Shown here: piece after piece, positions 60,430 through 64,000 of the stretch
Position numbering within the stretch: the stretch's first letter is position 1
Layout: every line of letters begins with the position of its first letter
Notes under the pieces: generated by a model
What the model was told of the DNA's origin: nothing
The model's database searches: none
The model's input: only the letters and a program-made list of their open reading frames with translations
NCBI RefSeq assembly: GCF_037893015.1
Contig: NC_133661.1
Location: 189,795,991-189,859,990 of the forward strand
DNA length: 64,000 nt
Reading direction: 5' to 3'
Source: Macrotis lagotis
Lineage: Eukaryota > Chordata > Mammalia > Peramelemorphia > Peramelidae
Translations under genes and position numbers: made by a program

Positions 60430-61282
60430 ACTTCTCCTTCACAGTAGCATTAGAAATAATTTAACAATGTGGTAATTATTAATAAAGTGAAAATTCTTTT
60501 CTAAAGAAAATCTCACCTATCATTTGGATTCAGCAAAATATGTATCTTCAGTAGTAATAATTATATATAATTAATGAGATATCTGTAATTAAGTGGAAAA
60601 AAGATGAAAGACATGATAGAAGAAAATTAGATGACAAAAGATTTTGCTGATGGTTATTAAACTCTGGTTAGTGGTTAATAAAGTTATTCTGTGACACTTA
60701 TTTTCAGATATTGAAATTTGGGATGTGATTCATTGATATAAAAATTAAATATGTCCATATATGTGACACAATAATTTTTTCAAATGCAACAAAAAAATTT
60801 CCTTTGAGTTTAAATTATACAAAAATTAAGATTTTCATTATATATACATATATACACATACATAAGAAAACTTTTCAAAATAGAACCATATATGATGAAA
60901 TTTATTCAAGAATTCCAACAACATTCCCAATAATTTTAAAAATCTTAGAAAAAATTATCTCCTAAAATCCATATTATCAAATATCTATAAGGCTTTGCTA
61001 ACTGGACTTGCATCTCAAACTCATAGCACAAAAAACGGATCTCATATTCCACCCAATTCCTACAAACCTATACAATGAGCTCCCTGAAAAAAAAAGATTT
61101 CTGAGTTTTTTTGGTTTTTTAGTTTACTTTTTCTTTTTAGTTTTTGTTATTTCTGTTGTTATGGGGGAGAGGGAAAGAGGGAGTTGGCACTGACTATTTT
61201 ATATGTTTGCTCATTTTTCTATGGCATTCATTTTTTTCCTAGGATTTAGTGTCGTATCTGGAAGAGGAGTAGGTGCTTAATA
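60430..61282. other. Unassigned AT-rich sequence
   Basis: No feature recognised on either strand. Confidence 0.4.
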
Positions 61283-61332
61283 AATACTAGGTGAGGGGTA
61301 GCTACTTGGCACAGTGGATAGAGCACCGACCC
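61283..61332 (+). mobile_element. SINE head cut off by an L1
   Basis: 'gaggggtagctacttggcac' and 'agtggatagagcaccgaccc' are the first about 50 bases of the common SINE. L1 sequence follows without a SINE body. Confidence 0.75.
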
Positions 61333-63166
61333 TATCTAAATTCTTAAAGGAGAACTTGAAAGAGCTACAGGGAGACATAGACAGCACAACTGTACTAGTG
61401 GGTGACCTCAACCTCCAGCTCTCAGATTTAGATAAATCTTTTCCTAAAATAATCAAGAACGAAGTTAAGGAGGTAAATAGATTTTTAGAAAATTTAGATA
61501 TGATGGACTTATAGAGGAAATTAAATGGAGATAGAAAGGAATATACTTTTTCTGCAGTACATGGCATTTAAACAAAAATTGACCATGTACTAGGAGAAAA
61601 ACCTAATGATCAATTGCAGAGAGATGGAAATAGTGAATACATCTTTCTCAGATCATAATGCAATAAAAATCATATGTAATATTGGGCCAGGGGGATATAG
61701 ACCCAGAAGCAATTAGAAACTAAATAACCTCATTTTAAAGAATGAGTGGATCAAGCAACAAATTATAGAAAGACTTAATTATTTCATGCAAGATAATAAC
61801 AAAAATGAAACAACATTCCAAAATTTATGGGATACACTCAAGGCAGATATTAGGGGATATGTTATATATTTACATGCTTACATGAATAAATTAGAGAAAT
61901 AGAAAATCAATGAACTAAATATACAACTAAAAATAGAGAAATAACAAATTAAAAACCTTCAATTAAATACCAAATTAGAATTTCTGAAAATTAAAGAAGA
62001 AATTAATAAAATAAAAAGCAAGAAAACTATTGAAATAATAAATTGAAAAGTTGGTTTTGTGAAAAAAAAACAATAAAATTTATAAACATTTGGTCAATAG
62101 AATTAAGATAAAAGAAAGAAGGAAACCAAATTGCTAATATCATAAATGAAAAAGGTGAACTCACCAATGAGGAAGAAATTAAAGCAATAATTCTGAATTA
62201 TTTTCCCCAACTCTATGCCAATAGATTTGAAAATCTAAGTGAAATGGACAAATATTTGCAAAAATATAAGTTTCCCAAATTAAACAAAGAGGAAATTAAA
62301 AACCTAAATAACCCTATCTCAGAAAAAGAAATTAAGCCATTATTGAACTCCCTAACTCTAGGGCCAGATGGATTCACAAGAGAATATTATCAAACATTTA
62401 AGGAACAATTGATTCCAATTCTATATAAACACTTTGGGAAAATAGGTGAGGACAGAACTCTGCCTAGCCCTTTCTATGACACCAATATGTTTCTGGTACC
62501 TAAACCAAGAAGAGTCAAAACAGAAAAAGAAAATTATAGACCTATCTCCCTGTTGAATATAGATGCAAAAATCTTAAGTATAATCTTAGCAAAATGAATA
62601 CAAGTTTTCACTGGGATAATACATTATGATCAAGTAGGATTTATCCCAGGAATATAGGGCTGGTTCAATATTAAGAAAACTGTTAGTATAATTGATTATA
62701 TCAATAACAATCCTATCAGAAATCATATGATTCTATCAATAGATGCTGAAAAAGCCTTTGACAAAATACGGCACCCATTGAGAACACACACTTGAGAATA
62801 TAAGAATAGATGAATTGTTCCTTAGAATAATAAGCAATATCTATCTGATACCATCAACAAGCAATACATGCAACAGAGATGGGTTAGAGGCATTTCCAAT
62901 AAGATTATGAATGAAACAAGGATGCCCATTATCACCACCACTACTATTCAATATTGTATTAGAAATGCAATAAGAGAAGGAAGAAGAAACTGAAGGAATT
63001 AGAATTGGGAAGGAAGACACACAATTCTCACTCTTTGCAGATGACATGATGGTATACCTAGAGAGTCCCAAAATGTCATCTAAAAAACTGCTAGAAATAA
63101 TTAGCAATTTTAGTAAAATCACAGGATATAAAATAAACCCTCATAAATCCTGAACATTTCTATATA
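61333..63166 (+). mobile_element. L1 ORF2 fragment (endonuclease to mid-RT)
   Basis: It starts inside the endonuclease (KFLKENLKELQGDIDS; LVGDLNLQLSDLDK, the GDxN block kept). The linker and RT follow: 62244-62597 ([40 protein letters not shown]), then FADD intact at 63034-63045 ([13 protein letters not shown]), ending at about 63166. Neither the 5' half nor the 3' end is present. Fewer lesions per length than the other L1s here, but still broken. Confidence 0.82.
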
Positions 63167-63167
63167 T

Positions 63168-63256
63168 GACTACATTATACATTCATGAACAAGGAAATGA
63201 AAGTTGCCATGAGGAGGTTGATTAGTTTACTAGGAAGTTTCAGGAAAATTTTATAA
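63168..63256 (+). pseudogene. Olfactory receptor C-terminal tail, cut by L1
   Basis: YTFMNKEMKVAMRRLISLLG, then SFRKIL and a TAA at 63254-63256, corresponding to residues 287-312 of the intact receptor ([15 protein letters not shown]...SFRKIL). Everything upstream has been lost to the L1 join. Confidence 0.8.
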
Positions 63257-63599
63257 ATAATTCTAAGACTAGCAGATATTTTTAATGTTTAAACTGAATA
63301 TCCTGTGATTGACATATGATTGACATCATTCCAGTCTGGAACTTAAGATGATAGTATACTCCAATTTAATGTTTTTCATATTGAATGAAAGCTATTTCTA
63401 TAGCAGCTTGCTAGCTCCTACTCCATCTGCTGAAAAAAATGCCTCAAAATAAACTTGATCTACTTTGGTTAGTAAATTCTGTTTTATTTATGTTTTTAAG
63501 ATATACCTTTTAATAATTTATTAATTTAGAATGAAATCGGTTAAAAAATATATTTGCTTTTAAAAAGGAAGTAAAACATTTTGGTTTTACTGATAATTT
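63257..63599. other. Unassigned sequence between two receptor fragments
   Basis: No repeat or coding sequence recognised. Confidence 0.4.
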
Positions 63600-64000
63600 T
63601 TATGTAAATTCATAGATAATCAAAAGGAATAAGGTGCCCATGGAAATAAAACCACTATTAGCAGAAACCATGAACTGCAACTTATAGATATCTGCACAGG
63701 GCAATCTGATAAGTCGAGGACTTATAGATCACAATAAAAACTATCAATTACATTAGGGCCACAGAAAGGCAGGTTTGTCACAAAAGCCAATTGGGTCAGT
63801 GAATGTATGAGGCCAATGACCCAGGAAGCCACTAGGAGAAAAATACACATTCTTGGATTCATGTTGTTCAGGTCGTGAAGAAGCTTGCATGTAGCTGCAT
63901 ATCAGTCAAAGGCCATGGAAATAAGAAGCACCATCTAAGTTCCTCCAAAGATATGAATGAAGAATATATGGATGTGGCAATTCAGGAATGCTATGACTTT
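63600..64000 (-). pseudogene. Olfactory receptor pseudogene, body only, continuing past the window
   Basis: Read on minus, it matches residues about 88-218 of the intact receptor: KVIAFLNCHIHIFFIHIFGG, then MAFD followed by TGA where DRY should be, [50 protein letters not shown], then a 5-base gain just before the PR.IKL block that shifts the frame, and ANSGFISMG. Similarity fades near 63600, so TM6, TM7 and the tail are missing. The 5' half lies beyond base 64000. Confidence 0.88.

Noticed and set aside
57478-63122. Reverse-transcriptase frames considered as retroviral pol
   Set aside because: The order and motifs (FVDLT..FDTINR, FADD followed by the YLGS/ARAS pattern; L1-type YRPISL and FADD) are those of RTE and L1 LINEs. 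No LTRs, primer-binding site, protease, gag or env were seen anywhere in the window.

Overview
This 64 kb window looks like marsupial nuclear DNA: gene-poor, AT-rich and packed with retroposons. The strongest clue is a dense set of A-tailed tRNA-headed SINEs of the WSINE1/WALLSI/MAR1 kind (cagctaggtggc...gtggatagagcac...ttcaaat...cctagctgtgtggcc). Alongside them are marsupial-type L1s with long purine-rich inter-ORF spacers, an RTE-clade LINE with a matching RTE-tailed SINE, and older MIR, L2 and L3/CR1 remains. I cannot place the species more closely. I see no retroviral or LTR element, CRISPR array, or tRNA/rRNA gene.

Host genes. The genic content is a small cluster of OR4F-type olfactory receptors plus one retrocopy. 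(1) The C-terminus of a receptor on + runs off the left edge (1-144). (2) A receptor pseudogene on + (29030-30203) has had its TM6 region replaced by a LINE 5'-UTR piece. (3) One intact 312-codon receptor lies on - (46279-47217), with a splice acceptor just upstream of its ATG. (4) A receptor tail on + (63168-63256) and a receptor body on - (63600-64000) are pieces of broken receptors at the right edge. (5) A processed pseudogene of MRPS26 (mitoribosomal protein mS26) lies at 3068-3877, minus strand.

Segmental structure. The left receptor tail and about 7.5 kb after it (1-7610, +) are the diverged inverted paralogue of 40375-47217 (-). A third, shorter copy of the same 3' flank lies at 54380-57000 (-), without its receptor. 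The three copies share old repeats (MIR, L3/CR1, a microsatellite). They differ in young insertions (SINEs, an L1 3' end, the MRPS26 retrocopy), for which the other copy keeps a recognisable empty site, so events can be ordered.

Between the arms (7.6-40 kb) sits a LINE pile-up. It contains old minus-strand L1 (7615-9331), an internally deleted L1 with perfect 13-bp target-site duplications (9332-13783), a 5'-half-only HAL1-like element (13862-16908), a group of three L1 pieces in alternating orientation (17371-28378) with one nested insertion, a broken L1 (32661-35402), an L1 3' end running into a 100-N assembly gap (36191-36290), and an L2 split by L1 (37115-38830). The right third (47.4-63.2 kb) holds SINEs, an ancient L1, an L3/CR1, an RTE LINE (57478-60425) interrupted by L1, and another L1 (61333-63166).

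The work here was reading by eye. Repeat boundaries are usually good to about 10-30 bases, or to the base where a target-site duplication is stated. Family names of repeats come from memory of consensus sequences, not from a search.
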